A program made the position numbers and the translations under genes. From assembly GCA_007129055.1 (NCBI GenBank), contig SKWE01000072.1:1-14716 (forward strand): a stretch of 14,716 nucleotides of DNA, in the 5' to 3' direction. The notes below the pieces were generated by a model. The model had not been told where the DNA came from. It was given only the letters and a program-made list of their open reading frames with translations, and ran no database searches. Positions 13,940-14,716 of the stretch are shown piece by piece (within the stretch, counting starts at the first letter, position 1; every line of letters begins with the position of its first letter). The DNA is from Syntrophomonadaceae bacterium (GTDB lineage Bacteria > Bacillota > Dethiobacteria > DTU022).

Positions 13940-14096
13940 GCAAGTCTATTGATCATTATGAATGAATTTTGTAATTGTATATTTCAAACAACTAACGGTA
14001 GTCACGTGCTATAGAAATGATTGGGTGATTCTAAGTAAGATGAGGATAGGTAGAAAGGGGTGTTGAAGGGTTCAAAGCTTATAGAACCTGTATAAG

Positions 14097-14716
14097 ATGA
14101 TTAAAGTAAAAAATGGTGATATAAAGAGTGAAATCGAAGCTATTGGAAACAACTTAGCTGTAACTTCTGAAGAAGAAGCGAAAGAAAAATGTAATGGCTA
14201 TTGCGAGGTTAAAGTTGAGGGATTAAATTTTTATTATAGTGCAGTCCAGGCTCTATTTGGTGTAAACATTGCGATTGAAGAAAAGGGGGTTGCTGCCCTG
14301 ATCGGCCCGTCCGGTTGCGGTAAATCGACTTTTCTTAGAGTTTTAAATCGCATGAATGACCTGATACCAGGTACGCGGCTGGAAGGAAATATAACTGTGC
14401 ATGGTGAGGATATTTATGATCCGGCCACTGATGTGGTAAAACTACGCAAAAAGGTTGGGATGGTTTTTCAGCAACCCAACCCTTTTCCTAAAAGTATTTT
14501 TGATAATATTGCTTACGGCCCGCGCATTGATGGACAGAAAAACAAGGCACTTTTAAACGAGATAGTTGAAGAAAGCCTGAAGGGTGCCGCCCTGTGGGAT
14601 GAAGTAAAAGACCGGTTGCATGAGCCTGCTCTTGCCCTTTCCGGCGGTCAGCAGCAGCGGCTTTGCATCGCCAGGGCTCTCGCTGTTCAACCCAGAATTC
14701 TGCTAATGGATGAGCC
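14097..14716 (+). CDS. pstB: Phosphate ABC transporter ATP-binding protein PstB (partial, C-terminus cut by the window edge)
   Basis: The first 206 codons of the PstB ATPase are visible. PstB powers phosphate import from the cytoplasmic side. Walker A is GPSGCGKST at 70-78. The Q-loop is QQPNPFPKS, typical of PstB, the signature is LSGGQQQR, and Walker B begins ILLMDE at the right edge. The usual PstB start would lie near EVKVEGLNFYY (residues about 38-48), but no ATG, GTG or TTG is available there in frame. The only in-frame standard start after the upstream stop (TAG 14082-14084) is the ATG at 14097, which has no good ribosome binding site. That gives about 37 extra residues, charged and with a KCNGYC pair of cysteines. 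The function is certain; the start is uncertain. Confidence 0.9.
   Translation, partial: MIKVKNGDIKSEIEAIGNNLAVTSEEEAKEKCNGYCEVKVEGLNFYYSAVQALFGVNIAIEEKGVAALIGPSGCGKSTFLRVLNRMNDLIPGTRLEGNITVHGEDIYDPATDVVKLRKKVGMVFQQPNPFPKSIFDNIAYGPRIDGQKNKALLNEIVEESLKGAALWDEVKDRLHEPALALSGGQQQRLCIARALAVQPRILLMDE

Noticed and set aside
13958..14014. A tiny 18-residue open frame (ATG 13958) in the pstA-pstB gap
   Set aside because: There is no ribosome binding site and no recognisable composition, and frames this short occur by chance.

Overview
The window looks like a chromosomal segment of an anaerobic, low-to-medium-GC Gram-positive bacterium (Firmicutes, class Clostridia or a relative). Support comes from a single-chain pyruvate:ferredoxin oxidoreductase, a type III pantothenate kinase, a YlaK-type PIN-PhoH protein, a PhoP/PhoR-pst cluster, strong AGGAGG-type ribosome binding sites and frequent TTG starts. 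A closer taxonomic placement is not possible from the sequence alone.

Layout. Positions 1-584 (minus) hold the N-terminal part of an unrecognised membrane-anchored extracytoplasmic protein. It is divergent from coaX (743-1513), and two back-to-back sigma-A-like promoters lie between them. coaX is followed on the same strand by a patatin-like lipid hydrolase (1556-2371) and a nitroreductase (2374-2985), probably as one operon. The minus strand then carries a PIN-PhoH ATPase (2988-4310) and the large nifJ gene for pyruvate:ferredoxin oxidoreductase (4565-8098). The gap between these two holds the nifJ terminator hairpin and a short G/C-skewed repeat cluster. From 8342 to the right edge all genes lie on the plus strand: response regulator phoP, sensor kinase phoR, then pstS, pstC, pstA and the first two thirds of pstB, which is cut by the window edge.

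How the genes work together. PhoR and PhoP are the likely phosphate-starvation sensor and regulator of the high-affinity phosphate ABC transporter PstSCAB encoded next to them. Just upstream of pstS is an array of TTTAAC-like hexamers at 11-bp spacing, running into a TTTACA / TATACT promoter. This is what a PhoP-activated promoter should look like. Hairpins between pstS and pstC may set the excess of binding protein over permease.

Most notable structure. A 113-bp repeat element with 30-bp perfect inverted arms sits exactly at the phoP-phoR junction. It replaces the natural end of phoP with about 41 repeat-encoded residues, including a hydrophobic stretch, and it sets the 5' context of phoR. 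A related motif occurs, tandemly duplicated, at 4421-4500. I interpret these as members of a dispersed, probably REP-like, non-coding repeat family. I found no complete novel system, CRISPR array, RNA gene or transposase in the window.
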